Origin: Collinsella ureilytica | GTDB lineage: Bacteria; Actinomycetota; Coriobacteriia; Coriobacteriales; Coriobacteriaceae | DNA: 47,572 bases | NCBI RefSeq assembly: GCF_019795105.1 | Contig: NZ_JAIMFO010000011.1 | Coordinates: forward strand, 1 to 47,572 | Reading direction: 5' to 3' | Shown here: in pieces, positions 26,704 through 36,522 of the stretch | Position numbering within the stretch: position 1 is the stretch's first letter | Layout of the letters: every line of letters begins with the position of its first letter | Notes under the pieces: generated by a model | The model's database searches: none | What the model was told of the DNA's origin: nothing | The model's input: the letters and a program-made list of their open reading frames with translations, nothing else | Position numbers and translations under genes: made by a program

Positions 26704-27612
26704 ATGGCACCGACGATGCCGAAGCGTCGTCTTGAGAAGATCGGCATGGGCGTCACGGGTGCCTGCACAGCACTCGTGACGCTCGTCGTCATCGCCTTAA
26801 TCGTCATGGTGGCGGGCAAGGGGATGGCAGCGTTTCTCAAAGACGGGGTGAGCCCGATTGAATTCTTTTTGGGCAAGACATGGGACTTACACAATACTCG
26901 ACCGGATGGTATGCCTTGGACAGGCGCGCTTCCGCTGATCGTGACCTCATTTGCGGTCATGACACTCTCGACACTGTTTGCGCTGCCCATCGCCATAGGT
27001 TCGGCCATTTTCGCCGTTGAGATCAGACCTGATTTTGGACGACGGATTTTTCAGCCCATGGTGGAGCTGCTCGTGGGAATTCCTTCGGTCGTCTTCGGTC
27101 TCATCGGCTTTCATGTGATCGTGGGCTTTATGAAGTTCGCCTTTAACACGTCAACTGGTTTGGGCATTCTACCTGCTGCGCTGGTGTTATCGATCATGAT
27201 CTTGCCGACCATCACCACCTTTTCAATTGATGCCCTGCGCGCGGTGCCAGCGAGTTATCGCCAAGGTTCTTATGCGCTTGGGTGTACGCGGTGGCAGACC
27301 ATTTGGCACGTGGTGCTCCAAGCAGCAGCGCCCTCGCTGATTACTGCGGTGATTTTAGGAATGACGCGCGCCTTTGGAGAAACGCTGGCGGTGCGCATGG
27401 TCATTGGCGGTATTGAGGCAATGCCGGGCGGGCTTTTGGATGCTGCTTCAACCATTACGACGACCCTTACCACCAGCATGGCAGTCTATGCCGATGGATC
27501 GGTGCAGTCAGACGTATTGTGGTCGCTTGGGCTTTTGCTCATGGGTATGTCACTCATATTCATCCTGATCATCCATTACGTTGGATCAAAGGGGGCGATC
27601 AAGCGTGGCTGA
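26704..27612 (+). CDS. pstC: Phosphate ABC transporter permease PstC
   Basis: Inner-membrane permease with about six transmembrane segments. The EAA-like loop for the ATPase is seen in the YALGCTRWQTIWHVVLQAA region, and AFGETLAVRMVIG is typical of PstC. 302 aa. ATG 26704 follows the pstS stop by one base. The gene overlaps pstA. Confidence 0.93.
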   Translation: MAPTMPKRRLEKIGMGVTGACTALVTLVVIALIVMVAGKGMAAFLKDGVSPIEFFLGKTWDLHNTRPDGMPWTGALPLIVTSFAVMTLSTLFALPIAIGSAIFAVEIRPDFGRRIFQPMVELLVGIPSVVFGLIGFHVIVGFMKFAFNTSTGLGILPAALVLSIMILPTITTFSIDALRAVPASYRQGSYALGCTRWQTIWHVVLQAAAPSLITAVILGMTRAFGETLAVRMVIGGIEAMPGGLLDAASTITTTLTTSMAVYADGSVQSDVLWSLGLLLMGMSLIFILIIHYVGSKGAIKRG

Positions 27613-28519
27613 TACGCGAGCAAGTTTGCGCCGCCGTGCGATCGTACAAGATCGTATTGCTACCGGCATGCTCACAGCAATTATTGGTCTGGTACTTCTC
27701 ATTGTTGTGGCAATGGTGATTTATATTCTCGTGCAAGGCGCTCATGTTCTGGTACAGCCCGGGTTTTTAACCGAGCGTTCGCGGGCAAATGGAACGGCTG
27801 GCGGCGTTGCCTATCAGCTTTTTGACTCCTTCTACCTGCTGTTCTTGACGTTGATTATCTCGGTTCCCATTTCACTTGGTGGTGCCATCTTTTTGGTGGA
27901 ATACGCCCCAGATGGCCCGGTGAAGCGCATTGCCTCAACAGCAGTTGAGACGCTTTCGAGCCTTCCATCAATTGTGGTTGGTATGTTTGGTTTTCTGGTC
28001 TTTAGCGTTGGATTTGGATGGAAGTATTCCATCATCTCGGGTGCAGTTGCACTGACGATGTTCAATATCCCCATTCTTGTCCGTGCTATCCAGCAAGCCT
28101 TAGAAGACGTTCCTCGTGCTCAACGCGATGCCTGTTTGGCGATGGGGCTTACTCGTTGGGAAGCAACGGTGCACGTACTGGTGCCATCCGCTATGTCGGC
28201 GATTGTAACGGGCGTGGTGCTTTCTGCGGGTCGTGTCTTTGGTGAGGCGGCTGCCTTGCTGTTTACCTCAGGCATGTCGAGTCCGGTGCGCCTCGATTTT
28301 TTGAATTTCAGCCTCACGAGCCCTCGCAGTGCCTGGAATATTTTCCGCCCTGGTGAGTCGCTCGCGGTGCACATTTACAAGATCTATGGCGAGGGCTCTC
28401 CTGAAGCTCACCAAATTGTGTGGGGTGCAGCTGCTCTGCTCATGATCTGTGTACTTATCTTTAATGTGGCTGCGCGCCTTGCCGGCCGCGCCCTCTCGAG
28501 AAAGGTGACCGGCGCATGA
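27605..28519 (+). CDS. pstA: Phosphate ABC transporter permease PstA
   Basis: Second permease of the Pst complex, about six transmembrane segments with the coupling loop [21 protein letters not shown] chose GTG 27605, overlapping the pstC stop by eight bases and preceded by AAAGGGGGC; the open frame upstream to 27581 overlaps pstC without a better site. 304 aa. It overlaps pstB by four bases. Confidence 0.92.
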   Translation: MADTRASLRRRAIVQDRIATGMLTAIIGLVLLIVVAMVIYILVQGAHVLVQPGFLTERSRANGTAGGVAYQLFDSFYLLFLTLIISVPISLGGAIFLVEYAPDGPVKRIASTAVETLSSLPSIVVGMFGFLVFSVGFGWKYSIISGAVALTMFNIPILVRAIQQALEDVPRAQRDACLAMGLTRWEATVHVLVPSAMSAIVTGVVLSAGRVFGEAAALLFTSGMSSPVRLDFLNFSLTSPRSAWNIFRPGESLAVHIYKIYGEGSPEAHQIVWGAAALLMICVLIFNVAARLAGRALSRKVTGA

Positions 28520-29400
28520 TCGCGACCATATCTAAGGCTCTGCCAGGCTTTTTTGCCGCATCAGATACACCTGCCGCCTCAGGCGCAAGTGTTATCTCAG
28601 GTCGCAGAGATGCGTCAACTGCTGGCACTGCGGCAGAGTCAGCTCACTCAGCTGTGCTTTATACCGACGGTGTTTGCGTCTCCTATGGCGATCACCAAGC
28701 ACTTCGCGATACGAGTCTGGCGTTTGATAAGGGCAGCATTACTGCGCTCATCGGTCCATCTGGCTGTGGTAAGTCAACCTATCTGCGCTGCCTCAACCTC
28801 ATGAATCGAGAGATTCCGGGTTGTACCATTGAGGGTGAGATCTACTACCGTGGCTCAAATATCAATACGCCTGATGTGGATCTTTATGAGCTGCGCCGTT
28901 CAATTGGCATGGTGTTTCAGCAACCCAATCCCTTCCCAAAAACGATCTACGAAAACATTGCTTTTGCCCCACGCTGCCACGGTGAGCGTGACCGGAGCGT
29001 GTTAGATCAGCTCATAGAAGAGAGTCTGCGCGGTGCTGCTCTTTGGGATGAGGTAAAAGATAAGCTTCATAAGAGTGCGCTCGCGCTTTCTGGTGGTCAG
29101 CAGCAGCGTCTGTGCATTGCTCGTGCCTTGGCGCTTAAGCCCGATGTAATCTTGCTTGACGAGCCCTGCTCTGCCCTCGATCCTATCTCTACCTTGGCAA
29201 TTGAGGAGCTCATGCATGGCATTGCAGAGGGACGCGCCATTATTATCGTGACCCACAATATGGAGCAGGCAACACGTGTTTCTGACCGGACAGCCTTCTT
29301 CTATATGGGCGAGATGATAGAGACAGGGGAGACGACTCAAATCTTTAATGCTCCTAAGAGTGAGCGTTTGAACGACTATCTGAGCGGCCGCTTCTCATAA
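28516..29400 (+). CDS. pstB: Phosphate ABC transporter ATPase PstB
   Basis: ATPase that powers phosphate uptake. Walker [11 protein letters not shown]-loop region [11 protein letters not shown], signature LSGGQQQR, Walker B VILLDEP and the H-loop VTHNM are intact. At 294 aa it is about 45 residues longer than usual. The extra is an Ala/Ser-rich N-terminus before [12 protein letters not shown]; the ATG at 28516 overlaps the pstA stop, while no clear internal start exists. No phoU or two-component system follows in the window. Confidence 0.93.
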   Translation: MIATISKALPGFFAASDTPAASGASVISGRRDASTAGTAAESAHSAVLYTDGVCVSYGDHQALRDTSLAFDKGSITALIGPSGCGKSTYLRCLNLMNREIPGCTIEGEIYYRGSNINTPDVDLYELRRSIGMVFQQPNPFPKTIYENIAFAPRCHGERDRSVLDQLIEESLRGAALWDEVKDKLHKSALALSGGQQQRLCIARALALKPDVILLDEPCSALDPISTLAIEELMHGIAEGRAIIIVTHNMEQATRVSDRTAFFYMGEMIETGETTQIFNAPKSERLNDYLSGRFS

Positions 29401-29508
29401 GAACATAGAGCGAGTGGAGTGTCGGTATCTGCGTTAGTGGGTTCCGGCATTCTTTCTCATACGCTTATCACGCATTGTGATGTATAACCTCGACTCAGCA
29501 TAGCGGGG

Positions 29509-29586
29509 GGGGGTTACTATTAGTACATTTATTGTCCGTGAGGCACAGATTTGACACCAAGTGCGGGCAAAAATGCTCCTCACGAC
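29509..29586 (+). repeat. 78-bp interspersed repeat, copy 1
   Basis: This segment matches the reverse complement of 42220-42297 at 72 of 78 positions by eye, without gaps. Some weaker similarity continues to about 29600. It lies in the gene-poor gap 29401-29986 and contains no ORF of its own. Confidence 0.85.
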
Positions 29587-29643
29587 GCATATATGTACGC
29601 GTACCCCGCTCTAAAATCCTGCCTTACGCAGGAGCGTACCAAG

Positions 29644-29761
29644 GCAAGAAGTAAATCGGGACAAAAGAGCCTCGAGACAAGACAAGAAGTAAATGGGGCA
29701 AGAAGAGCTGCAAGAATGGCATCGAGACAAGAGCAGAGCCCACCGCAATGATGGGCTCTGT
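29644..29761 (+). other. Purine-rich repeats ending in a terminator-like hairpin
   Basis: Two imperfect copies of CAAGAAGTAAATSGGG followed by CAARA-GAGC (29645 and 29683 areas), and TCGAGACAAGA twice, precede a nine-base perfect hairpin CAGAGCCCA (29734-29742)/TGGGCTCTG (29752-29760) with a short T-rich tail. It could be a small RNA with its terminator. Another inverted repeat (TTAACTAT near 29850 with CATAGTTAA near 29911) follows. No protein-coding gene is convincing from 29401 to 29986. Confidence 0.35.
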
Positions 29762-29986
29762 TCTTACACCGTTGATCGCACAGAGGGGAGGGATGCGATA
29801 CAAACGCAACGGACAGGAAGTATGTCGCCGTCTCCTCGTCCGTCGTTAAGTTAACTATATGAAACACATTCCATTCTGTCTAGAACGTGAACAGCATTCA
29901 CAATCTGCACATAGTTAACCTCAGTAACTTTTCTACAGATATGGCATCTGCCCAGATAGAACATGGTATGGAGCGACGCTTAGTGT

Positions 29987-31843
29987 TCACGCTTCGAGCT
30001 GGTCCATGGCGATGAGCCAGGAAGTTTCTAGCTCATCAATCTCTTCGCGCATGGCATCGATTGCTTCATGATGCTCTGCGAGCGCTTCGTAATCAGTGGG
30101 ATCAATCGAATCCATCTCGCTCTCAAGCTCTGTCAAGCTGTCACGCCGAACAGCAATCCTTCGCTCAAGTGACGCTGCCTCGCGACGCAATTGCTGTCGC
30201 TCAGCGTTAGACATCTCGGGCGCAGCAGATGCTTGGGAGTCAAGCTTGTGAGTATCAGCATCAGACTGCGACCGATCAGATTGCTCTTTTGCACCCACCT
30301 GTGCTGCAGGCTCCTTTTGAGCTTCAGCTGCGGCAAGCGCCAGATACTCATCCACTCCCTTTGGCAGATGACGCAGGCTGCCATGCATGAGAGCAAATTG
30401 ATGATCGGTGACACGCTCCATCAGAAAACGGTCGTGCGTTACCAAGATCAGCGTTCCTGGCCAGCCATCAAGGAGATCTTCCACAACAGCAAGCATGTCG
30501 GTATCAAGGTCATTGCCTGGCTCATCTAGGATGAGCACATTGGGCTCAGTAAGTATGGTGAGCAGCAGCGAAAGCCGTCTCAGCTGCCCTCCTGAAAGAT
30601 CAGCAATGCGGCTCATGAGTTGGTCTGCGCTAAAGCCAAGCTGTTCAAGGAGCTTTTCTGGGCTGGTTTCTTTGCCGTCGACGATATACGTTCTTTTGTA
30701 AGTGGTAAGTACATCTTTGATGGTTTCTTGTGCATGCGGCTTGAGCTCATCTAAGCCTTGTGAGAGTAGGCCAAACTGAACGGTCGCTCCAATTTTGACC
30801 GAGCCAGAAATTGGCTGCAGCGCGCCTGTTATCACATCAATGAGGGTAGACTTACCGGCACCATTCGCGCCAAGCAGGCCAAAGCGGTCACCAGGTCCAA
30901 TGAGCCAAGTTACATCCTTGATAACGCTTGTGATCGTTTCTGTTTCAGGATCGATATGCCCTGCTTGAACATGGGTGAGATCGATGACTTTTTTTCCGAG
31001 CCGTGCTACAGCTAAGCGCTTGAGCTCAAGTTCGTCGCGCAAAGGAGGAACGTCGGCAATGAGGGTACGCGCTGCATCAACGCGAAACTTGGGCTTGCTT
31101 GATCGCGCTTGGGCACCGCGAGCAAGCCAGGCGAGCTCCTTGCGCGCCATATTGCGCCGCCGATCTTCAGCGACTTGCGCTTGCCGATCCCGCTCTACGC
31201 GTTGCAGGATATAGGCAGAGTAGCCGCCTTCAAAAGGATCAACTGCACCGTCATGAACCTCCCACATTGAGGTGCAGACCTCATCCAAAAACCAGCGGTC
31301 ATGGGTGACTACCAGCAGAGCGCCTGCGTTTGTTTGCCAACGATTTTTAAGGTGAGAAGCCAGCCAGTTAATGGTGCGCATATCAAGATGATTGGTGGGC
31401 TCATCAAGCATAAGAACGTCCCAGTCACCTATGAGCAGGCGGGCAAGATCGACTCGCCGGCGTTGGCCACCAGAAAGTGTTCCGATATAAGCTTCCCAGG
31501 GAATATCTGAAACAAGTCCAGTGAGAATCTCGCGAATTTGTGGGTCGGCAGCCCATTCAAACTCAGGCATGTCTCCTACGATTGACTGGCCTACCTGAAG
31601 TGTATCATCAAGCTTATCGTGCTGGGAAAGCAGGCCAATATGTAGGTTGCGACGGTGCGTAACCCGGCCAGCGTCCGGCTCAATTGTGGTTGCCAACACA
31701 GATAAAAGCGTGGACTTTCCATCACCATTGCGTCCAACGATTCCAATACGATCGCCCTCATTGACACCGAGGGTCACCTCGTCGAGTACAAGCTTTGTAG
31801 GAAACGCCAGATGAACCTGGTCGCAGCCTAGAAGAATTGCCAT
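29987..31843 (-). CDS. ABC-F family ATPase, Uup-like
   Basis: Soluble protein with two ATPase domains and no membrane segments; ABC-F proteins act on the ribosome, and Uup is also linked to DNA transposition frequency. Domain 1: Walker A GRNGDGKST, signature LSGGQRRRVDLA, Walker B LDEPTNHLD. Domain 2: GANGAGKST, LSGGQLRRLS and LILDEPGNDLD. A charged linker and a C-terminal coiled coil (about 545-618) match the Uup layout. 618 aa. ATG 31843 has AAGGAG upstream. A single gene; no drug-resistance context. Confidence 0.9.
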   Translation of the reverse strand: MAILLGCDQVHLAFPTKLVLDEVTLGVNEGDRIGIVGRNGDGKSTLLSVLATTIEPDAGRVTHRRNLHIGLLSQHDKLDDTLQVGQSIVGDMPEFEWAADPQIREILTGLVSDIPWEAYIGTLSGGQRRRVDLARLLIGDWDVLMLDEPTNHLDMRTINWLASHLKNRWQTNAGALLVVTHDRWFLDEVCTSMWEVHDGAVDPFEGGYSAYILQRVERDRQAQVAEDRRRNMARKELAWLARGAQARSSKPKFRVDAARTLIADVPPLRDELELKRLAVARLGKKVIDLTHVQAGHIDPETETITSVIKDVTWLIGPGDRFGLLGANGAGKSTLIDVITGALQPISGSVKIGATVQFGLLSQGLDELKPHAQETIKDVLTTYKRTYIVDGKETSPEKLLEQLGFSADQLMSRIADLSGGQLRRLSLLLTILTEPNVLILDEPGNDLDTDMLAVVEDLLDGWPGTLILVTHDRFLMERVTDHQFALMHGSLRHLPKGVDEYLALAAAEAQKEPAAQVGAKEQSDRSQSDADTHKLDSQASAAPEMSNAERQQLRREAASLERRIAVRRDSLTELESEMDSIDPTDYEALAEHHEAIDAMREEIDELETSWLIAMDQLEA

Positions 31844-32158
31844 AAAACGGTCTCCTTTTTAAAAACTCAAGGCTCATGCTAGCAGCTTGGATGAGATCGT
31901 GGGTACATGTCTTGAGAAGCACCTATGAGCTTCGGAAAGATCTGAGCTGAGCAGGTTGCTTGTGCGCAGCTCGCCCGGGCCAGGCAAAGTGTGCCATCTC
32001 GTCTGGTCTTCGCTTGCAAGATGTTTGTAACAACAGCGTATGCTGAATGAGAATACAGCAGGAGTTTGTGAAAGTTCCAGAAATAGAATCGCAGCAGAAG
32101 AGATATGAATGAATAGATAGGCGCCTAAGCAGCTGATGTCTGGCGCTTGGAGGCGATC
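31844..32158. other. Intergenic region without recognised features
   Basis: Between the ABC-F gene and the alkyltransferase gene, both on the minus strand. I see no gene, no clear terminator and no repeat here; the ABC-F promoter should lie at its left end. Confidence 0.5.
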
Positions 32159-32500
32159 TTACGTGCCAGCAGACCAGCGACATGTAGCCAAATCAACTCG
32201 ACCATCGGCAAGAAAGTTCACGCCTTCGCCCTCAAGCAGGCGTCGCTGAGCATCTATGCCGCCAAAAGCAAAGCCTGAGGTAAGTGAGCCGTCTGCAAAC
32301 ACAACGCGGTGGCAGGGGATTATACCTGGCCGTGGGTTTGCATGGAGGGCAAAGCCAACAAATCGAGCCTTACCCATCCCGCCAGCCAGAGTTGCGACTT
32401 GGCCATAGGTAGCAACCATCCCGAGCGGAATCTGCTCCACGACTTCGTAGACATGAGCAAAAAAGCCGTCTTTAGTTTGATTTGCGTCTACAGAGCTCAT
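32159..32500 (-). CDS. MGMT-family methylated-DNA cysteine methyltransferase (single domain)
   Basis: Only the C-terminal DNA-binding and active-site domain of O6-alkylguanine transferases is present (113 aa). The acceptor cysteine is intact in PCHRVV, so it is not an alkyltransferase-like protein with Trp there. IPLGMVATYGQVA is the winged-helix start and RRLLEGEGV the usual end. ATG 32500 has GAGG four bases upstream. It may repair alkylated bases or flag them for excision repair. Monocistronic. Confidence 0.87.
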   Translation of the reverse strand: MSSVDANQTKDGFFAHVYEVVEQIPLGMVATYGQVATLAGGMGKARFVGFALHANPRPGIIPCHRVVFADGSLTSGFAFGGIDAQRRLLEGEGVNFLADGRVDLATCRWSAGT

Positions 32501-32641
32501 GGAACCTCACCTACTGTGGTGTACCGTCTAAACAATCTTGGCCTGTGTTGCAGACATAGCGCAAGGCTGAGCCGCGCCTTGGTTTTTTCAGGCGCTAAGA
32601 GCACCTGCTTGAAAGAGAACGATTGCCAACTATGAACAGCT

Positions 32642-33475
32642 CTAACGAGGCTCTAAGAAGCGCGCAACCACCTCGGCCAAGGCGCCTTCACTCGCGCTAC
32701 GTTTGAGTATGACATCGCACTCATGAACGATATCCGGAGCGGAATTTGCCACTCCTACTCCAAGACCAGCAGCACGAATCATCTCAAGGTCATTTGCTGA
32801 GTCTCCCATTCCAATGGTGTCAGCCACCTCGATACCGAGCATCTCGGCAAGCTTTGCAAGGCCAGTTCCTTTGTCCACGCCTTCTGGCATAAATTCGATA
32901 TAGCGATTAGAAGAGTAGGTAATAGAGCAGCCGCGCCGTGCCAAATCATCCACAAGTTCAGACCCGAGGCGCTTGAGCTCTTCAAAATCTTCACTCATAT
33001 ACAAAAGCTTGACCGGACCTTCAGGATTGGTAAACGAGAGATCAGGCTCATGAGTAGAGTCAAGGCGCTCAACACCTTTGAGTCTCCGCACATATTCCCA
33101 TTCAGAGGGCACTGGGTCTACGACATAAATGGTTCCATCGGCCTTATAGACATGCATCGTAAAGCCGTGCTCGAGCCCTAACGCATAGAGCTCTTCGGCA
33201 ATCTTGCGGTCAATAGCGCAGCTCGTCAGCGGCTCAGGATCACCAAAGCGATTGATGAAGCCACCGTTATACGAGATCACGTAGCTATCTTTGAGTAATT
33301 CAGGATCAACGCCTTCAAAATTGCCCATAATCGAGTTGTAAGGTCGCCCAGAACTCGGAACAAAGAGTACGCCGAGCTCGCGCATGCGCCGAAGCGCCTC
33401 GATATTTTCCTGAGGAATACAATGACTATCGTCAAGGAAGGTCTCGTCCATATCCGATGCAACTAGCTTATACAC
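32642..33475 (-). CDS. Cof-type HAD-superfamily phosphatase
   Basis: Cytoplasmic HAD hydrolase of the IIB class. Nucleophile motif ASDMDETFLD with Asp8 and Asp10; SSGR motif II; C-terminal GMGDSANDLEMI. A cap domain lies in between. 277 aa. The start is GTG 33475 with GGAGGAG upstream. It is a paralogue of the HAD gene at 5311-6162. It follows trpS after 36 bases on the same strand and may share its transcript; substrate unknown. Confidence 0.88.
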   Translation of the reverse strand: MYKLVASDMDETFLDDSHCIPQENIEALRRMRELGVLFVPSSGRPYNSIMGNFEGVDPELLKDSYVISYNGGFINRFGDPEPLTSCAIDRKIAEELYALGLEHGFTMHVYKADGTIYVVDPVPSEWEYVRRLKGVERLDSTHEPDLSFTNPEGPVKLLYMSEDFEELKRLGSELVDDLARRGCSITYSSNRYIEFMPEGVDKGTGLAKLAEMLGIEVADTIGMGDSANDLEMIRAAGLGVGVANSAPDIVHECDVILKRSASEGALAEVVARFLEPR

Positions 33476-33511
33476 TGGCTCCTCCTTGTTCTTGCGGGAG
33501 ATTCTACTGCT

Positions 33512-34561
33512 TTAATACACCATACCCATTGCTTCGCGTACTTCTTGGAGTGTAGCCTCAGCAATCTTAGATGCTCGACGATTGCCCTCATGAATGACGT
33601 CGCGTACATAATCGAGATCTTCCTCAATTTCGCGGCGACGCGCACGAATGGGTTCAAAATAGGTATTAACTGCCTCGGTAACATAGCGCTTCAGCTGACC
33701 GGCTCCCGCATCCCCAATTTCTTCGGCAATTTCTGTTTCGGATCTTCCTGTACAAATTGCTGCCGTAGAAAGCAGGCCCGAAACACCGGGGCGATGCTCT
33801 GGATCAAAGGTGATGCGACGTTCGCTATCAGTCTGGCTCTTGCGAATACGCTGAGCGGTTTCCTCGGCGGTCATAGAGAGATTGATTGCATTTCCATAGC
33901 TCTTAGACATTTTGCGCCCGTCAAGACCAGGAAGCAGGGGAGTCTCAGACAAGAGGGCATCGACTTCGGGAAATACCTTGGCATAGCGGTTATTAAAGCG
34001 GCGTGCAATGAGGCGTGTGAGCTCAATATGTGGCAGCTGATCGCGGCCAACAGGCACAATATTGCCCTTGCAAAAAAGAATGTCACAAGCTTGGTGAACC
34101 GGATAGGTGAGCAAGAGACCAGTAAGCTCGTGTCCACTTGCTTCCATCTCTGCCTTAACGGTGGGATTGCGCTGGAGCTCTGCTTCTGAGACGAGCGAGA
34201 GAAACGGCAGCATAAGCTGGTTCGCTGCAGGAACGGCTGAGTGGGCATAGATCATGGTGCGATCCGGATCAATGCCACAAGCCAAATAGTCAATAAGGAG
34301 ATTCAAGACATTGTCTTGAATATGCTCCGTGGTATCACGGTCGGTAATGACTTGATAGTCTGCAATTAAAACATTGGTGGCAATGCCTGCATTCTGAAGC
34401 TCAACGCGTCCTTTGAGCGTGCCAAAATAATGCCCAAGATGGAGGCGGCCAGTTGGGCGGTCTCCCGTGAGCATCGTATAGTTTTGAGGGTGTACAGCAA
34501 GATCTGCCTTGATCTCATTGCTCCGCCGTACAGCGGTCTCATAACTTTGCTCGTTGCCCAT
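33512..34561 (-). CDS. trpS: Tryptophanyl-tRNA synthetase
   Basis: Class I aminoacyl-tRNA synthetase that charges tRNA-Trp. The HIGH-type motif is HLGH in GRLHLGHYFG; KMSKS is in GRKMSKSYGNAI. TrpRS-type segments GDRPTG and VGRDQLPHIELTR are present. 349 aa is usual. ATG 34561 has AGGAGG upstream. Only 28 bases separate it from the upstream transferase gene, so no T-box leader fits here; it probably shares that transcript. Confidence 0.95.
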   Translation of the reverse strand: MGNEQSYETAVRRSNEIKADLAVHPQNYTMLTGDRPTGRLHLGHYFGTLKGRVELQNAGIATNVLIADYQVITDRDTTEHIQDNVLNLLIDYLACGIDPDRTMIYAHSAVPAANQLMLPFLSLVSEAELQRNPTVKAEMEASGHELTGLLLTYPVHQACDILFCKGNIVPVGRDQLPHIELTRLIARRFNNRYAKVFPEVDALLSETPLLPGLDGRKMSKSYGNAINLSMTAEETAQRIRKSQTDSERRITFDPEHRPGVSGLLSTAAICTGRSETEIAEEIGDAGAGQLKRYVTEAVNTYFEPIRARRREIEEDLDYVRDVIHEGNRRASKIAEATLQEVREAMGMVY

Positions 34562-34589
34562 ACTACCTCCTGGTTGTTATGTACTATTG

Positions 34590-35819
34590 CTACTCTTGAT
34601 GAGTTTTATTGTTATCTGGAGCGGAGCTATCAGGCGTAGCCCCATCCTTGCCCTCATCCTCAGAGCCATCTTGGAAGGATCTCATATCGTTATCGGGATC
34701 ATAGTGGTGGAGCAATACGGGCTCAAAGAGGCGCAGTTTAATCGCAAAGGTTGCTGAGAGTACGAGCAGACCAATGAAAATCGCTATGCGCATGCCAATA
34801 TCAACCTGATTAATGGCTGCCGCACCGATAGAAAGGAGCACGGTCCATCCATAGATGAGCAGCACCGCTTGTTTTTGGTCAAAACCGCGTTGAATGAGGC
34901 GGTGATGGATATGGCCGGTATCTGCTTGGCCTATATTCATATGCGCTCGTTTGCGCCGAACAATAGCAAAGAAGGTATCGATAATGGGAACTCCAGCTAC
35001 GATCAGCGGCATGATCATCGAAGTCAGGGCAGCTACGCGTGAAACGTTTAAGAGCGATATGGCACCTAACGAAAAACCGAGCAATAATGCGCCTGAGTCT
35101 CCTAAAAAGATGCTTGCGGGATTGAAGTTGTAACGCAAAAAGCCCAGGCATGCTCCAACGAGGGCAATTGAAACTGCAGCTGCATCGGTGCGCCCAGCTA
35201 AGATGGCAAAAGAAAACATTGAACAACCAGCAATTGCAGAGATGCCGGTAGCAAGTCCATCCAACCCATCGATGAGGTTAATAATATTTGAAAACGAAAC
35301 CAAATAAACAATCGTTACCGGATAAGAAAGCCAGTGAAGCTCAATCTCTCCGGTTCCAAAGGGGTCAACCATCGCGTGGATGAGCAGGCCACTTGCAACT
35401 GCTACCAAGGCAGAGGCAATTTGACCTGCAAGCTTTACGCGCGGAGAGAGCTGGAAGATATCGTCGAGTGCTCCCACGCCAAAGATCATTAAGAAAGAAA
35501 CTGCTAACAAAGGATAGTTGAGCGCCATGCTGGGGTGCGGAATGAGGGCGGATGGCCAGCCCCACGTAAGGGTTCCGTAGATTTGCAAGGCACAGGCAAC
35601 CATGAGACCTGCTAAAACACCGATGCCCCCCAGGCGTGGGATCGGCTTCGTATTGATCCTTCTGGCTCCGGGATAGTCCACCGCGTCGAAGTAGTGAGCA
35701 ATGCGCTTAGCCAAGGGAGTTGTAATCAACGTGGTGATGAGTGCGGAGACGAGCAGGAATATGTGGGGCAGCGTTATGTGCACGAAGCAAACCACCGAAA
35801 CATCGCTTGGATTGAACAC
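34590..35819 (-). CDS. Undecaprenyl-phosphate N-acetylhexosamine-1-phosphate transferase (TagO/WecA/MraY family)
   Basis: Polytopic membrane enzyme that starts cell-wall glycopolymer synthesis by moving a sugar-1-phosphate onto undecaprenyl phosphate. Family motifs in order: GALDDIFQ, NLIDGLDGLATG, FNPASIFLGDSGALLLG and the HIHHRLIQRG loop. About ten membrane segments; an acidic hydrophilic tail of about 45 residues. The HIHHR loop and lack of MraY-only features favour the TagO/WecA branch. The start is uncertain: GTG 35819 follows a TATAGT box (minus strand) by only a few bases, so the mRNA could be leaderless; GTG codons just downstream are alternatives. Confidence 0.88.
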   Translation of the reverse strand: MFNPSDVSVVCFVHITLPHIFLLVSALITTLITTPLAKRIAHYFDAVDYPGARRINTKPIPRLGGIGVLAGLMVACALQIYGTLTWGWPSALIPHPSMALNYPLLAVSFLMIFGVGALDDIFQLSPRVKLAGQIASALVAVASGLLIHAMVDPFGTGEIELHWLSYPVTIVYLVSFSNIINLIDGLDGLATGISAIAGCSMFSFAILAGRTDAAAVSIALVGACLGFLRYNFNPASIFLGDSGALLLGFSLGAISLLNVSRVAALTSMIMPLIVAGVPIIDTFFAIVRRKRAHMNIGQADTGHIHHRLIQRGFDQKQAVLLIYGWTVLLSIGAAAINQVDIGMRIAIFIGLLVLSATFAIKLRLFEPVLLHHYDPDNDMRSFQDGSEDEGKDGATPDSSAPDNNKTHQE

Positions 35820-35910
35820 TTCCTACTATAGAAGATGCGTGCCCTGGCTGTATCCAGAGGTCTATATGCACGAAATAGACAGCATAGGCTTAAAGAAGCG
35901 GAGTTGGTCG

Positions 35911-35938
35911 TTGACAGGGCTGAGCTTGCAGTTACAAT
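35911..35938 (+). promoter_or_regulatory. tRNA-Ala promoter
   Basis: TTGACA (35911-35916) and TACAAT (35933-35938), spacer 16 bases, ending 13 bases before the tRNA. A near-consensus housekeeping promoter. Confidence 0.8.
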
Positions 35939-35951
35939 ATGCAGGTGTCTT

Positions 35952-36027
35952 GGGGACGTAGCTCAGCTGGGAGAGCGCTGCCGTCGCATGGCAGAGGCCG
36001 AGGGTTCGATTCCCTTCGTCTCCACCA
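35952..36027 (+). tRNA. tRNA-Ala (anticodon CGC)
   Basis: A complete 76-base cloverleaf. Acceptor GGGGACG with CGTCTCC, D-stem GCTC/GAGC, anticodon stem CTGCC/GGCAG with loop GTCGCAT (anticodon 35985-35987), T-arm GAGGG-TTCGATT-CCCTT, and an encoded CCA. The G3-U70 pair, the alanine identity element, is present. It reads GCG codons. Confidence 0.95.
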
Positions 36028-36125
36028 GAAGAGGAAGCGTTGAACTTTATTTCGTGAGAAATGAGTTGGCGCTTGTATATAGGCTTGAGGGTCGTGCTTG
36101 GTGGCTTTCGAGCACTAATAAAAGG

Positions 36126-36156
36126 AGCGAGGATGCTTTGGCTTCCTCGCTTTTTT
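36126..36156 (+). terminator. Terminator downstream of tRNA-Ala
   Basis: AGCGAGGA (36126-36133) pairs with TCCTCGCT (36144-36151), followed by six T. It lies 100 bases after the tRNA; the stretch between holds no gene I recognise. Confidence 0.8.
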
Positions 36157-36331
36157 GATTGTATGAGCTAAACAGAGCGTTTTCCCTGCTTCTGACGTTT
36201 TAGGCGGAGAGTCAATCGTGGGTGTTATGCTTGCGCTTGCGTCTGTTCTGTCAGGTCTTTTTGCTGGATAGTTTGTTCGAACAGCCCCACATGCTTAGGG
36301 ACTTCAGGAAGCCCAATGCACCGCATTACAT

Positions 36332-36361
36332 GGCAGATCGGAGTTTTCCGGTCTGCCTTTT
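36332..36361 (+). terminator. Terminator-like cassette, left copy
   Basis: GGCAGATCGG (36332-36341) pairs with CCGGTCTGCC (36348-36357), then TTTT. Together with the next bases (to 36384) it matches 38104-38156 at 47 of 53 positions, so the LPXTG gene between them is flanked by two related terminators. It has no recognised gene ahead of it on the plus strand. Confidence 0.7.
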
Positions 36362-36416
36362 CATGAGGGTATAAAGAGGGAGAGAGTCTTTTCTTTTCGG
36401 GCAAAAAGGGACGAGT

Positions 36417-36432
36417 GTATACATCTGTATAC
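36417..36432. promoter_or_regulatory. 16-bp palindrome upstream of the first LPXTG gene
   Basis: GTATACA, TC, TGTATAC: seven-base perfect arms around two bases. A likely regulator-binding site about 90 bases before the promoter and 170 before the start codon. Confidence 0.5.
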
Positions 36433-36522
36433 ATACTTTAACGAAGCAGACGCAGCTTTAAGCAATGACCCTGGAGGGTGGGTATACAAGAGCAGCGTGA
36501 TTTTTATTCATAATGCTCGTTG

